Assembly (NCBI GenBank): GCA_000149265.1 | Contig: CH001341.1 | Location: 1-64,000, forward strand | Origin: Ciona savignyi | Taxonomy: Eukaryota; Chordata; Ascidiacea; Phlebobranchia; Cionidae | Direction of reading: 5' to 3' | Length of the DNA: 64,000 nucleotides | Shown here: positions 52,701-59,500 of the stretch, in pieces | Layout: the number at the start of each line of letters is the position of its first letter | Numbering within the stretch: the stretch's first letter is position 1 | Position numbers and translations under genes: made by a program | Notes under the pieces: generated by a model | Seen by the model: only the letters and a program-made list of their open reading frames with translations | Database searches by the model: none | Told to the model about the DNA's origin: nothing

Positions 52701-53835
52701 TATTTTATATTAACCTTACTCAACTTATACATAACCGTATAAAATAAGGGGAATTGTTATCATAAGAAGTACTACTAAATGTACAGCTTGGGGCTATACA
52801 TTAGTTGTGTTGACATTCATTCTGGCCTGTTGGCTTTGCGTGGACAACAAACATATCTAGCGTGCCAGCACTTAGTTAGCCTACCGAATTCAATCGCCTA
52901 ATTAAATACAGACACCGCTGGATCGCCTTCATTCAATAAATAAGGCGTTACCTAATCGAAAAATAGCGTGAAATAGTTTAATCATGATAACGTAGCAGAT
53001 AGTGCTTTCGGCCACGAGCGGACGGTTTTGCATTCGAAATCTATATCAGATACTATATTTAAATGAGTGTGCTTTTAACATACTTTTTTTTGAACTAGTA
53101 ATCTATTGAATTGTGTAAAAATATATTTAAATAAGGACTGTGCACAATTTGTTTTGCGAGTGTGATGCAAAAAGTTTCATTTTCAATTAAAAAGTATTTT
53201 TTTGCTTGAATGCTGTCTTTCGTATAGACGACTTTTTACCATGTGATAGTTCGAACCCATGACTGACTCGTGCCTAAAGTATTTTTACACAAAAATGGTA
53301 TATGAATTTGCCCCGTTAACCATTCAGCCACACGTGCTGTTCACGATGATGCTTAATAATGCTTAACAACTAATTTGTCTTCTGACGCGACGGCCAAGTC
53401 CGTGTTGCATTTGCTTTGGGTCCTTACTTTATACGGTACACAATCACCCAACATGCATATTACGTGTAACTTGGAACGGCATAAATCGCTTCTATATACA
53501 GGAACAGATTCTGGCTAGACGCATTTACGCAGTTATAACAGTTTAATCACTTTTGTAAAGGCGAAAAGTCACTCAAGATCAAACTAATTCAATCCTTTTT
53601 TCGCCAGCATGTGCTAGAAGTACGATAAAGAGCGATGACAGTCGACCTTTGGGAATTACTAACGCTTTTGATGTTAATTCGTGTTGCCGAACGACTTTCA
53701 TTTAGATGTTATTGAACTAATTTAACGAATTTGCCTTTATTGCAGGCGATATTGACGAGATGGGAATATTTTACATCTTGAACGAAAATACCAATGCAAC
53801 AACCGATTCGTTTACGTTTTCAATACGCGACAACG
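19032..53835 (+). CDS. FRAS1-related extracellular matrix protein, FREM2-like (18 exons, 3' end beyond window)
   Basis: An extracellular basement-membrane protein of the FRAS1/FREM family, which bridges epithelium to underlying matrix. Residues 13-28 form a hydrophobic signal peptide. The N-terminal region has [17 protein letters not shown], then [27 protein letters not shown] and RLQVRYD, close to vertebrate FREM2 and FREM1. It lacks the VWC and furin repeats that begin FRAS1. Repeated ATD-x-D-T/S, P-x-x-G-x-L, FTQ-x-D-I, Y-x-HDGS, DSFSF-x-V-D and P-VD-x-PP patterns mark CSPG repeats, and I count twelve. Eighteen exons join in phase (19032-19799 to 53746-53835, 4894 coding bases). Calx-beta exons should follow outside the window. 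The end of CSPG3 and start of CSPG4 are missing, and an N gap lies in that intron. Confidence 0.93.
19968..20176. mobile_element. MITE-like element, purine-rich TIR family
   Basis: Left end aaagggagggaaatagggaa, right end ccttccttctttccccctct followed by tagtttc. The interior carries ctaaccctgcc and aacccaactccag, as in the other copies. Confidence 0.7.
20456..20660. mobile_element. MITE-like element, purine-rich TIR family
   Basis: Left end ggggaaaactaaaaggaggg, right end tttcctccctttagtgtcgc. The interior (gttggagataggc, gttctggggttgagattag, agggcagggttaaaattag) is in the orientation opposite to the 19968 copy. Confidence 0.75.
20933..21190. repeat. About five 50-bp tandem units seeded at a SINE-B tail
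   Basis: Units start near 20961, 21012, 21063, 21112 and 21161. The shared core is gagcgttaccacacgggcaa with tcgtcagattacctcg and variants. The array begins in a reversed family-B SINE tail (tgtgaatgggaaaactcaag). Confidence 0.75.
21253..21693 (+). CDS. FREM-like exon 2 (CSPG repeat 1)
   Basis: Acceptor tttcctttag, donor caggtaaaaa, phase 0 at both ends (147 codons). Begins [14 protein letters not shown] and contains CSPG1, with [16 protein letters not shown] near its middle. Confidence 0.9.
22427..22620 (+). CDS. FREM-like exon 3 (CSPG repeat 2, first part)
   Basis: Acceptor tgtgttacag, donor gtgaag, leaving phase 2. Text includes [20 protein letters not shown] and [19 protein letters not shown]. 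Confidence 0.9.
22633..22745 (+). repeat. tRNA-derived SINE (family A)
   Basis: cgtgtgggcgaatggtttac, then a spacer with tggtcttggggacgacc, then cattggttcgaaactgag. It starts 13 bases after the exon 3 donor. Confidence 0.75.
22762..22850 (+). repeat. tRNA-derived SINE (family A)
   Basis: ggtgtggctaaataacgcga, then tatggggtcgaatcttagcc. Confidence 0.65.
23266..23334 (+). repeat. tRNA-derived SINE, 5' part only
   Basis: tgtgtgggcggaggtgaacg followed by cgaccggttcatatac; no box B before the next copy starts. Confidence 0.5.
23335..23430 (+). repeat. tRNA-derived SINE (family A)
   Basis: tgtgtggccgaatggttaac, then attataggttcaaatctgac. Confidence 0.75.
23446..23540 (+). repeat. tRNA-derived SINE (family A)
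   Basis: ctggccgaatggtttaagcg, then cggtcttagtggcgagtcca and cgggttcaaatctgac. Confidence 0.75.
23541..23650 (+). repeat. tRNA-derived SINE (family A)
   Basis: gtgatccgaacggttatcgc, then cagtcttgtgacgagcccat and aggtttgaaacctaccccgg. Confidence 0.7.
24093..24183 (+). CDS. FREM-like exon 4 (CSPG repeat 2, end)
   Basis: Acceptor tgtatatttcag, donor ccggtaagt. One base completes a Ser codon, then [20 protein letters not shown] and a DNTPP end, phase 0. It follows exon 3 exactly as one CSPG repeat. Confidence 0.9.
24880..25113. repeat. Two-copy tandem duplication of about 100-130 bp
   Basis: tatattcttcttg, ttcaaactgccatt and agtctacgtct-ctatgtcaaa occur in order at 24880-24971 and 24983-25113. 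A further pair (taatagggttttagggttaa and taatagggggattagggtta) lies at 25400-25580. Confidence 0.65.
25890..26102. mobile_element. MITE-like element, purine-rich TIR family
   Basis: Left end ggggaaaactaaaaggaggg, right end cctctttccttcttttagtg followed by ttgcccg. The interior gttctgtggtggagattagt is close to the 20456 copy. Confidence 0.78.
26398..26658 (+). CDS. FREM-like exon 5 (CSPG repeat 3, first part)
   Basis: Acceptor gttcttccag, donor aaggtaaaat, 87 codons, phase 0. Contains [20 protein letters not shown], the [11 protein letters not shown] strand and [12 protein letters not shown]. It stops where the Y-x-HDGS half of the repeat should begin. Confidence 0.88.
27028..27127. other. 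Assembly gap (100 N) in a FREM-like intron
   Basis: Exactly 100 N. Lies between exon 5 and the next recognised exon, where part of the protein is missing. Confidence 0.99.
27217..27315 (-). repeat. tRNA-derived SINE (family A)
   Basis: Plus-strand text tgattcgaactcatgatggg, then aaaaccgttttgtatag, then ttaatcatttggctatacga is the family in reverse. Confidence 0.7.
27738..27882 (+). CDS. FREM-like exon 6 (CSPG repeat 4, first part)
   Basis: Acceptor acgttttcag, donor cggtaatt, phase 0 in, phase 1 out. Text [20 protein letters not shown] and [16 protein letters not shown] is the start of a CSPG repeat. At least one exon is missing before it. Confidence 0.87.
27895..28003 (-). repeat. tRNA-derived SINE (family A), near consensus
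   Basis: ttttttaccgagccatgttt, then cgaaccaatgcg, tataagagtcggcatgtgta and ccattcggccacacgaccgt. Starts about 12 bases after the exon 6 donor. Confidence 0.8.
28172..28400. mobile_element. MITE-like element, purine-rich TIR family
   Basis: Left end cgggcaaaactaaaatgaga, right end ttttctcttcttttagtgtt followed by gc. The interior gttctggggttaagattagt matches the family. Confidence 0.75.
28405..28605. mobile_element. MITE-like element, diverged copy
   Basis: agagaaagcgggaagaagca at the left, ctccttccatccttttcgca at the right, with cctaacccaaacg inside. Adjacent to the previous copy. Confidence 0.5.
28684..28860. mobile_element. MITE-like element, diverged copy
   Basis: ctagaagaagggaaaaaggg at the left, cccttcttcccaatttccct at the right, with cctatcccaaacaataatcc inside. 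Confidence 0.6.
30159..30334 (+). CDS. FREM-like exon 7 (CSPG repeat 4, end)
   Basis: Acceptor cgacgttccag, donor caggtatgg. Two bases complete a Gly left by exon 6, then [35 protein letters not shown] and a [17 protein letters not shown] end, phase 0. The upstream open frame before the acceptor has no family similarity. Confidence 0.88.
30736..30995 (+). repeat. Solo LTR of the gypsy-type family
   Basis: 260 bp, TGTTACA to TGTAACA, closely matching 14096-14342 with a longer 3' part (catcacgcatcacgcgtc). It lies in the same plus-strand LTR orientation as 14096-14342. Flanked by tata on both sides, a 4-bp target duplication. No internal region adjoins it. Confidence 0.88.
31150..31205 (-). 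repeat. tRNA-derived SINE fragment
   Basis: gtgaatcggtcactctggct and attcggttgcacgaccgtta, a reversed box A end only. Confidence 0.5.
32019..32229 (+). CDS. FREM-like exon 8 (CSPG 4/5 junction)
   Basis: Acceptor tacattctcag, donor ttggtaagt, phase 0 in and phase 1 out. [17 protein letters not shown] closes repeat 4. [20 protein letters not shown] with DTDESV and PEHGALQYE opens repeat 5. Confidence 0.9.
32255..32545. repeat. Three tandem units of about 90-100 bp after the exon 8 donor
   Basis: gttgattattcgcccatgcg, ttgcttattcgcccatggtc and tgattattcgcctatagttt each start a unit. cacgtgcat-tgag and acttcacttgttccaa recur in each. Confidence 0.75.
32866..32980 (-). repeat. tRNA-derived SINE (family A)
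   Basis: tttttttaccgagccaagtt, then gctcgtcagtaggaccgttt and gtcggtcgcgctaaccatta. Confidence 0.78.
33109..33350 (+). CDS. FREM-like exon 9 (CSPG 5/6 junction)
   Basis: Acceptor caaccatacag, donor gatgtaagt, phase 1 in and phase 0 out. Text [36 protein letters not shown] and EPVDDEQP. Confidence 0.9.
33673..34330 (+). CDS. FREM-like exon 10 (CSPG 6 and 7)
   Basis: Acceptor ataatttatag, donor ccaggtgagt, 658 bases, phase 0 in and phase 1 out. Has two ATD-x-DTND calcium-like motifs ([11 protein letters not shown] and [12 protein letters not shown]), [19 protein letters not shown] and [20 protein letters not shown]. The largest exon after exon 1. Confidence 0.93.
34535..34570. repeat. MITE end fragment
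   Basis: agcggggaaacaaatagaag followed by ggaagaaggga resembles the left end of the purine-TIR family; no right end seen. Confidence 0.4.
34607..34722 (-). repeat. tRNA-derived SINE (family A)
   Basis: ttttttaccgatctaaggtc, gtctcctcgttaagaccgtt and tccgtaaaccatttgcacat. Confidence 0.65.
35230..35335 (+). repeat. tRNA-derived SINE (family A)
   Basis: tagggccgaatggtgggcgc, then cacccatcgtgggctcgaaa followed by cttatcc. Confidence 0.65.
35556..35804 (-). repeat. Older solo LTR of the gypsy-type family, opposite orientation
   Basis: The reverse complement of the LTR with about 15-20 percent differences (for example tgcttacatcaatacaagca, ctgactacaggttatcga). TGTTACA and GTGAACA ends, flanked by ctat on both sides. 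Confidence 0.85.
35932..35945. repeat. Run of 14 C
   Basis: An uninterrupted C homopolymer followed by an A run; its length is prone to sequencing error. Confidence 0.85.
36345..36380 (-). repeat. tRNA-derived SINE fragment
   Basis: gtgaccggtcgcgctaacca followed by tatttggccacac, a reversed box A end. Confidence 0.5.
36600..36718 (-). repeat. tRNA-derived SINE (family A)
   Basis: accgggcttagttttgaacc, ggccgttgccaagaccctta and gaccattcggccacacgacc. Ends about 20 bases before the exon 11 acceptor. Confidence 0.75.
36739..36905 (+). CDS. FREM-like exon 11 (CSPG 7 end, 8 start)
   Basis: Acceptor gcccattcctag, donor acggtaagt, phase 1 in and phase 0 out. Completes a Val codon with exon 10, giving P-VNDETPRL, then [20 protein letters not shown] and [11 protein letters not shown]. 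Not an ATG-start frame. Confidence 0.88.
36906..37090. repeat. Purine-rich degenerate short repeat
   Basis: ggggttaaatatagtgg, gaggtcaaagaaagtgg, gggatcaaatgtagcgg and relatives follow each other every 20-30 bases, directly after the exon 11 donor. Confidence 0.5.
37329..37592 (+). CDS. FREM-like exon 12 (CSPG 8 end, 9 start)
   Basis: Acceptor aacaatccag, donor aaggtgagt, 88 codons, phase 0. Text [32 protein letters not shown] and [10 protein letters not shown]. Confidence 0.9.
37690..37785 (+). repeat. SINE family B remnant
   Basis: ctaacgattgcccgtacgat, then ccctttcacggtggttcaca and tgaatat. Confidence 0.55.
38052..38088. repeat. Perfect 13-bp inverted repeat, 11-base loop
   Basis: gataatcttgacg and cgtcaagattatc face each other across ggtaaaaaata. 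Confidence 0.8.
41157..41325 (+). CDS. FREM-like exon 13 (CSPG 9)
   Basis: Acceptor cacacacag, donor ccggtacgt, phase 0 in and phase 1 out. [30 protein letters not shown] and [16 protein letters not shown]. Confidence 0.92.
41525..41700 (-). repeat. SINE family B copy, diverged
   Basis: Reversed family text: gtttatccccgtgggtgtgc near 41579 and agggttacccgagctattgc near 41632. Confidence 0.65.
42578..42660 (-). repeat. tRNA-derived SINE (family A)
   Basis: agcttcgatctgacgatggg, ttactaggtccat and cgattcgaccacacaatcgt. Confidence 0.65.
43175..43415. repeat. Duplicated segment, left copy, with TGACGTCA cluster
   Basis: gatgtcatgattttttttaa, gtgacgtcacaaacgctc, ggaataaacatgaacct, ggtgcagtatgttaagtta-type text and tgttgacgattttcattg match 43835-44013 with few changes. 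Three perfect TGACGTCA palindromes lie within 43181-43275. Confidence 0.8.
43571..43830 (+). repeat. SINE family B, best copy
   Basis: tRNA-like head (aaccgaaaggttgtaggttc, tgaact), then gtgtccttgtgcaaggcact, acattgcctgaacccagcgg, tatcatatacaacacactgc, ggtaacccgacgatgggcgc and the tail attcacggggataaaaatga. Confidence 0.85.
43835..44013. repeat. Duplicated segment, right copy
   Basis: Same orientation as 43234-43415, and separated from it by a SINE-B insertion. Confidence 0.8.
44351..44700. repeat. Two-copy tandem duplication, about 180 bp
   Basis: gttttgcgat-aatattgaata, gaagccctaagcgt and acaatattaaa-attatact occur at 44357-44510 and again at 44537-44690. Confidence 0.75.
45040..45121. 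repeat. 22-bp tandem repeat, nearly four units
   Basis: acttccaatccagtttactt followed by gg, at 45061 and 45083, with a 21-bp first unit at 45040 and a partial last unit at 45105. Confidence 0.9.
46434..46601 (+). CDS. FREM-like exon 14 (CSPG 9 end, 10 start)
   Basis: Acceptor attttttccag, donor ctggtaaga, phase 1 at both ends. [20 protein letters not shown] and [17 protein letters not shown]. Confidence 0.9.
46985..47077 (-). repeat. tRNA-derived SINE (family A), near consensus
   Basis: gtttcaaaccgatggtggga, gtcactaggaccgtttttat, cggtcgcgttaaccattctg and ccacacgaccgta. Ends 16 bases before the exon 15 acceptor. Confidence 0.82.
47094..47234 (+). CDS. FREM-like exon 15 (CSPG 10)
   Basis: Acceptor attctatttag, donor caggtgaga, phase 1 at both ends. 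[28 protein letters not shown] and TTFTQLDIA. It has no ATG and is short, but fits the repeat exactly. Confidence 0.88.
47250..47605. repeat. Tandem repeat of about 50-60 bp with a 200-bp higher-order period
   Basis: atcgtatactatacattgat, cttatattttactttc and variants recur six or seven times. The block taccgtatgatatacatcga followed by catcccatat at about 47277 returns at about 47477. Confidence 0.75.
48594..48957. repeat. 28-bp minisatellite, 12 units and a partial one
   Basis: Unit ctgcaagattttccttgtat plus aaaccctt, with ctgcaag starts at 48601, 48629, 48657 and so on every 28 bases. Variants: gcaatatt at 48797 and 48825, ttgcaag at 48881, ctgtaag at 48909. It runs straight into the polypyrimidine tract and AG of exon 16. 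Because 28 is one more than a multiple of three, every minus-strand frame is open across it and spells the same 28-residue cycle. Confidence 0.95.
48960..49166 (+). CDS. FREM-like exon 16 (CSPG 10 end, 11 start)
   Basis: Acceptor accatttccag, donor aaggttagt, phase 1 at both ends. [33 protein letters not shown] and [15 protein letters not shown]. Confidence 0.9.
49396..49896 (+). CDS. FREM-like exon 17 (CSPG 11 end, 12 start)
   Basis: Acceptor taccccgcag, donor agggtaagc, phase 1 at both ends, 501 bases. [52 protein letters not shown] and [13 protein letters not shown], then repeat 12. Confidence 0.93.
51115..51345 (-). repeat. tRNA-SINE fragments in tandem
   Basis: gttttaaacccatgagctcg (51136) and gtttcgaacccatgagcttg (51244) head two units sharing accgttttgcgtatatag. 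A third head, accgggacaagtttcgaaag, starts at about 51316. Confidence 0.65.
51430..51630 (+). repeat. SINE family B copy, diverged
   Basis: gttgtgagttcgaaaatagt, ttgtgaccttggacatgaca, aggctaaccctactgtacac and gacgattacccgtacc. Confidence 0.65.
52342..52694. mobile_element. Pogo/Tigger-like MITE with TA target duplication
   Basis: Ends caggtacttcctcgattatc and gataatcgaggaagcactg are inverted copies of about 22 bp, flanked by TA on both sides. 353 bp with no coding capacity. The TA target and the CAG-start TIR with a TCGATTATCCG core are typical of pogo/Tigger-type (Tc1-mariner superfamily) non-autonomous elements. Confidence 0.8.
53240..53342 (-). repeat. tRNA-derived SINE (family A)
   Basis: gatagttcgaacccatgact, then cgttaaccattcagccacac. 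Confidence 0.72.
53746..53835 (+). CDS. FREM-like exon 18 (CSPG 12 end)
   Basis: Acceptor cctttattgcag, donor acggtaaga, phase 1 at both ends. [20 protein letters not shown] and SFTFSIRDN complete the twelfth CSPG repeat. The last exon I can place. Confidence 0.88.
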
Positions 53836-55965
53836 GTAAGAACTTATTTTCTGTTTATTTAAACCCCCGGAGATGAGAATGGCTATCTTTAGAATCCGGA
53901 TATTTATGTTGTTTTCGCCATTTTAGGCGTATTTTTTCTATAAAAGGGCCGTTTGACTTCGATTGATTTAAAGGCCTTCTATATATAGTGTATTTGCTCT
54001 AAAAAGGTCTTGGAAGTGATTCATTTCTGACACTTGTACAAATAGAGTCCTATAATACAAAAAACGGCTGTGCACACGCGCAGACTATACCAGCGCAGTC
54101 GTCTTTTATTTACATCGGGATTTCTGCGGTAAAAATGGACAAAAGGCACATCATTCTGCGGTCGCTTGATGTAACTCTGCTTCTGTTGGCTTAACACTGA
54201 ATTACGTGTTGCGCGTGTGTAGATAGATCAAAGTCTAACGATGGCATAAAACATTAGAATAAAATGGTCTTAAATCGAACCCCATATCTTTGTATTCCAG
54301 TGTATCGATTAAAATATGCTTAAAAATTCGAGTCGAATCTATTAACGAATGTTTGTACATAACTCCAAGGTGTGCATGCACCGAAAAAGGTTTTACAAAC
54401 CTTGTTATGTGAGGGACAAGGATGGAATTGGTTCAATACCCACCCTTGCTATTTTCTGCGCACTTTTTTTTAAACACTGCACACTAACTCTTTCCATACA
54501 AATATCATAAAAAAACAATGCACTAAATCATATCATTTAATACGAGTACCCAGACATGGTGCTTGCTTTTAAAAAAGCAAGTTCGGGTTTATTTTCTGTA
54601 ATTCAGTATTTTATTATATCAAAACACGAAAATATTTAAATATTTTTAGGTTCATACGTCTATTTTGAATCTATTTTTACCAATGATATTATAAAACATC
54701 GGTTTATATCATAAACCACTTGTGTATCACCCTTTAATAACCCATCAAAAAACAGACCAATATATTCTAAACACCGACAAGGCAAATTGGGCGAAGTTAT
54801 TTTTTAGGTTTCAAAACGACTATGTAAAACATCTCATCTATTTTTAATCATTATCTAACATTGAGTAAAGCCATAGTGTCGGCCCTTTGCCTTGTCAACG
54901 GCGTTCCGTCAATAACCAGACTCTCTATACCACGTACCATCCGTTGAAAGACCTTGCTATCAGCACTAGATTGATCTCGATCGTCAGTTTATTGAAGCCA
55001 CTGTACATACGTTGCCTTCTGATCGTCAACATGAAACAAATAGCGTCTTTCAACAACTAGCCCATCCCAACAAGCTTGTCTCAACTCATTACCAAGTTAT
55101 GTAACCCATACATAGGCTGGGGAAGACTTTAATTTAAATTAATCGTCGACGATAGAAAGACAAATGAGTTAGTTTAGCTCAACTAAGCAATCAGTTAGCC
55201 GAAAGTGTAGGGTTCGTCTATTAACATCACTTAGATCGGAGTAATATGTCATTTGTTACATACATAATGAACATATACACATAACAAATCGTTTGTATAT
55301 AAAGGTGGAGTGAATCAACTATTAACGAATATAATAAAGTATGCCAACCCCAGTAATTCGTGCATTAAAATGAAACGACCATGGGCAAAGTCTGAATTTC
55401 AATCACCTGCCAAAGTTTAATTTGAACCAATATCACTACTAGCATGTTAACCTCAAGATTGAATACATTCCTACACGTTAAAAATGCCACACACCGAAAG
55501 CAGCTTCGATAAAAAACAACACACTTAGGGATACTTGACCCTTGCTTCTAATCCCACGTTTAACAACCCTGGTGTCATCTGCTTTAGAATTCTCAAACCC
55601 GGGCAAGCGCAGGTCTTCTATTTTTAAAGGATTATAAGCTGAACTGGTTTCGGTATCAACCCCACTGTGAGCACGAATATTTTAGCGCACACTTTGGTAT
55701 CTCACGTTAAAAGTGAAAAATCCCTTTTTGGTGTTGTTCCTCTATTTTTAAACTAATAATGAGAGTTGTGATACTTGATATAAATAGTAATTATTCATAA
55801 TGCTCTTTATATCTTTTAAAGTGTCCCGATGATTTAACTCGGGCTTAGTTCGTTAATTAATATTCGGTGCATTTGTCTGGGTAGGTTTGCTCTTTAGGAA
55901 TGTTTTAATGACATATGTGAGTTAGTCATGCTAACTATTCGTTTATACAACTGTTAAAGCCATCA
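53836..55965. other. Downstream of FREM-like exon 18, no exon seen
   Basis: AT-rich, presumably the next intron. A hairpin-forming cttgctttt and aaaagcaag pair lies near 54565. Nothing else recognised. Confidence 0.4.
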
Positions 55966-55971
55966 ATACTA

Positions 55972-56050
55972 TTTTACCTAACCTAGCTTCGAACCCAAGA
56001 TCACCGAATCCTTGTCTAAGACCGTATTTGTGTGCTGTTTGTTTTTGAGT
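55972..56050 (-). repeat. tRNA-derived SINE (family A)
   Basis: acctaacctagcttcgaacc and tccttgtctaagaccgtatt; the box A end is eroded. Confidence 0.6.
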
Positions 56051-56424
56051 CGGTTTTAACCCCCATTGCCACAACCTTTCTGAGTCATCTAATTTTACAT
56101 CGTGACCTTCACACTTTTTTCTCCCGCCCTTCTTCATTACATTAATCCGCGATTACAGTAATGCCTTTGAACTTAGCGCGTTAAAGTAGCCAAGGACATT
56201 GGGCGGTTATAGTCAGAATACGTTAATCATGAAGAGCAAACAGTTCAGGCAACATCGTGGCGCCGTTGACCTGCCCGACACTGATTGACTGTCTTGAACC
56301 AAATGACGAATCCTGTTTACCGATCAATTAAGATTGCATAACCGCAGGGGCTTAGATATAGACGTACCGTGCAACTAAATGTCACCCAAATTGCTTAACA
56401 ATTAGGCCATATATCGTTTAAAAG

Positions 56425-56525
56425 ACTACGTTTTGAATCCGTACTGGTCTCGTCATCAAGACCGTTTTTATATTGACTTTTGTATTTGAAAATTTCACCT
56501 TAACTATTTGGCGACACCATCAGTT
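56425..56525 (-). repeat. tRNA-derived SINE (family A)
   Basis: actacgttttgaatccgtac, tcgtcatcaagaccgttttt and taactatttggcgacacc. Confidence 0.65.
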
Positions 56526-59500
56526 GTTATACCTGGTTCAACCTCTGAATTTTGAGCCAAATTGTACTTTTGCTAATAGATGTTTCTTCTTATTATATGC
56601 TTCGCGCGTTTTAATCAGCTTTTTTTAATTTGTTTGCCCTCTCGTAAAATTTAACTAAAGACTTAAAAACAGCAGTTTTGTTGAAAATTATTTGCTATCA
56701 AATAGGTTGGTGTATATACATAAATTTGCACACAAAACCTAATTGAATAAATTGCATTCCATCTAAGATAAAAAAATCAATTTAATTTGTTAAAAAACAT
56801 TATTTTAGCGTAGTTATGGACTTTAAGTATTAATCGTGATAAAAACATTTTGTCTTGTACTGAAAACACTTTAATATGTGATCAGTGCTGGTGATGATGT
56901 GTCCAGCAGACATTGCTTTTTCACACGACCCTTAGTTTTGATTTGCGTGACTTAAATTTTCCTAACTTTTTTGCGTCTCACGAATTCCTAATCGAATTAC
57001 AAATAAAAACAGCAACAAAGCAAAAGAAAATGCCCAAGCCGCAAAAATTCAAACGATAGGTTATAAGCGCTGCAATAGCACTTCGGCGGGGATAATTTTC
57101 ATTTTGGATACTTATGGTCAGAAACCGTTTTAATTGTACACGTTTTAAATTCTGTTTATTAACAATACAAATGGCATAAAGTCAGCGTAATACTTTAATA
57201 ACGTATAAATAAAATGTCATGTCATAAATCAAAATAAAGATTGATTGTGGGCACGCAGAATTCCCTATGAAAGACGTGTTATAAAACGCTCCGGTCTACG
57301 TTCTGCCATAGGTCGATAAACATGACTTTTCTATATTTATCCACGTCGAAATCTCCAATACCACGCACGATAGTATGTTTACCAGGGTGTCGAATGCACC
57401 AAGGGTTGCTAGCTTGAACTTTTTCAACCTGTCGTCGGCCGCTAATTCGATTATGCCATGGGCGTGGCAGCACTTAGCATATCCAAGGTGAAATGGTGGT
57501 TTTACGAGACGGAGCTGTGCAAAAACTAAATATTTGTACTCGAATTATCAAAGTAACTTCGATGGACGTTTACAAGCAAGGAGATCTTTTAGAATAATTA
57601 TGATCCAAATATTTACTTTCCAACTGTACGCTTGCTTTGCTGTCTATATCTAGGCCTCCGTAGTAGAAGAATGTGTATTGGGGGGGTTGATAGCCATTGG
57701 TGAATACCAGGGCGCCCGAATTGGATTACGAAGATATGCAGTGTACTGGAATCAATAGTCTATCTTCACACGCACATAGTCGGCAATGGACTTCCAAGCT
57801 TTTCTATTAAAATTGTAACCTTGTAGCCTATTCTATTTTATTTTTATTTTATTACTACTATATTATATTTATATTTATTCTATTAAACTTGTAACCTTGC
57901 AACCTATTCTATTTTATTGCGAAATAACAAGATTTCGGTATATTTTTATGGGGTTGTGGTATATAAGTTTATTCATTAGATAATGAGTAGTTTTGTTGCT
58001 AACTGGTAAACCGATTTGTTGCTAAAACTAATCGAAAAACAGTTAACCCAAGGTGTGTGTATCTCAAGCAGAAATGTAATTAGTTACATTAAAAAGTTTC
58101 TTAAACTTTTAATTTTATTTAAGTATGTTGTCAATGTAGCTTTTGAATAAATTTAATTTACTAATAAAGTAATGTAAAGTTTTAGAAATTTTAACATTTT
58201 AATTTCATTTTTTATCTATATAGGCTACTGTGTGTAGTCAAAGCAAAGCCAGCCGCTTTAATTTCGCAGCAATGAACGAAATACTTTAAGCACTGATCCC
58301 GCATTTCACCCTACATTGTTAAAAGTCCAGACATTTGTCCCAATCCTAATTTTGTTGTCAGAAACCGTTCATGCGTACCGGCTTTACCTGTGACGAAACA
58401 ATAGTTATAGTTTCGACTGAGTCCATTCGTTGGGCTACGGTGATCCATTTACAGTACAGTGGGCCGGCATATCAAAGAACTACTGTTTGTATAGTCCACG
58501 CTTCGACTAGTCCAGCTTAGTACAGTAGATACGGCCCCTGTAATCGTAACTACGTTCTACGGGCTAAGTTTCGAACAAGAATGGCAAATCTAAACAAAGG
58601 TAGCTAACGATTTGCTGTCGAAAATTCAGTGACCCAGACAAATCTGAACTTTCATTAAATTCCAATAAACCGACAGTTGTCGTGTAACTTTGGATATGGT
58701 TCAAACTATTTGGCGATGCACATGTATACAATACAATTATTTCCCGTCTTATGTGGTTAAAAGGAATCCCAAAAAATCAGTGTTTTGTGCTACATGATTG
58801 TGGAAACGAGGCGTATCATAATGTTTTTCGTTTTAATCAAGCCTTCCCCACTGGTGGTGTATAAAAGATCTAAAATTCTTTATAGTGGGCACGGTATGTT
58901 TTGCCTTTAAGTAAAGCCTGGTTTTCCTTCACCAATAATATAATCAAAGCTTAATAAATGAAGTTAAATGATAGTTGGAACAAAAAACGTGTAACTAGGA
59001 AAAATGAGTGAAAATAAAATAACCATTTTGGAAACGCCTTATTAAGATGAGATTTATTATACAAACTTTATGTTTTTTTCTCAGATAATCGTACTAGGAC
59101 TTACATCTAATCCATTATGTATAGTTCAAGCATGTGCGTGATACGCAGTGTATTTAGTCAATTCTATAAAGTATTTAGTATAAACCCTAATTAAATTGTT
59201 AAAATATTATACATAGAAACATTATATTGCTGCTATATCATTCAAGGTGACTCACATCAAAAATATTTAGGCAATAACGCAACGAACTGTACTTGACTTA
59301 ATACTGCCGCGTAGTGGTGGTACGTATCAATTCTCATTACATGAACCAATACTACCAGAGTAGTTTGGCATATCCGAATTGGCACACAACATCAAACGAA
59401 AGTAAATTTGGTTGTAAATTAGCAAGCTCGTGTGAACTAACGTTATATCCTCGCGACCTACTTTTAAACTCCTGCTACAAATTAATCAAATCCGATTCGT

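Larger units (their letters stand above)
49897..53745 (+). other. FREM-like intron 17, no coding sequence seen
   Basis: 3.8 kb with reversed tRNA-SINE fragments, a family-B SINE and a pogo-like MITE. The rest is AT-rich without recognised features. Confidence 0.5.

Noticed and set aside
57279..57473. 64-codon minus-strand ORF as a real exon
   Set aside because: Good length and composition, but no recognised domain and no matching neighbouring exon.
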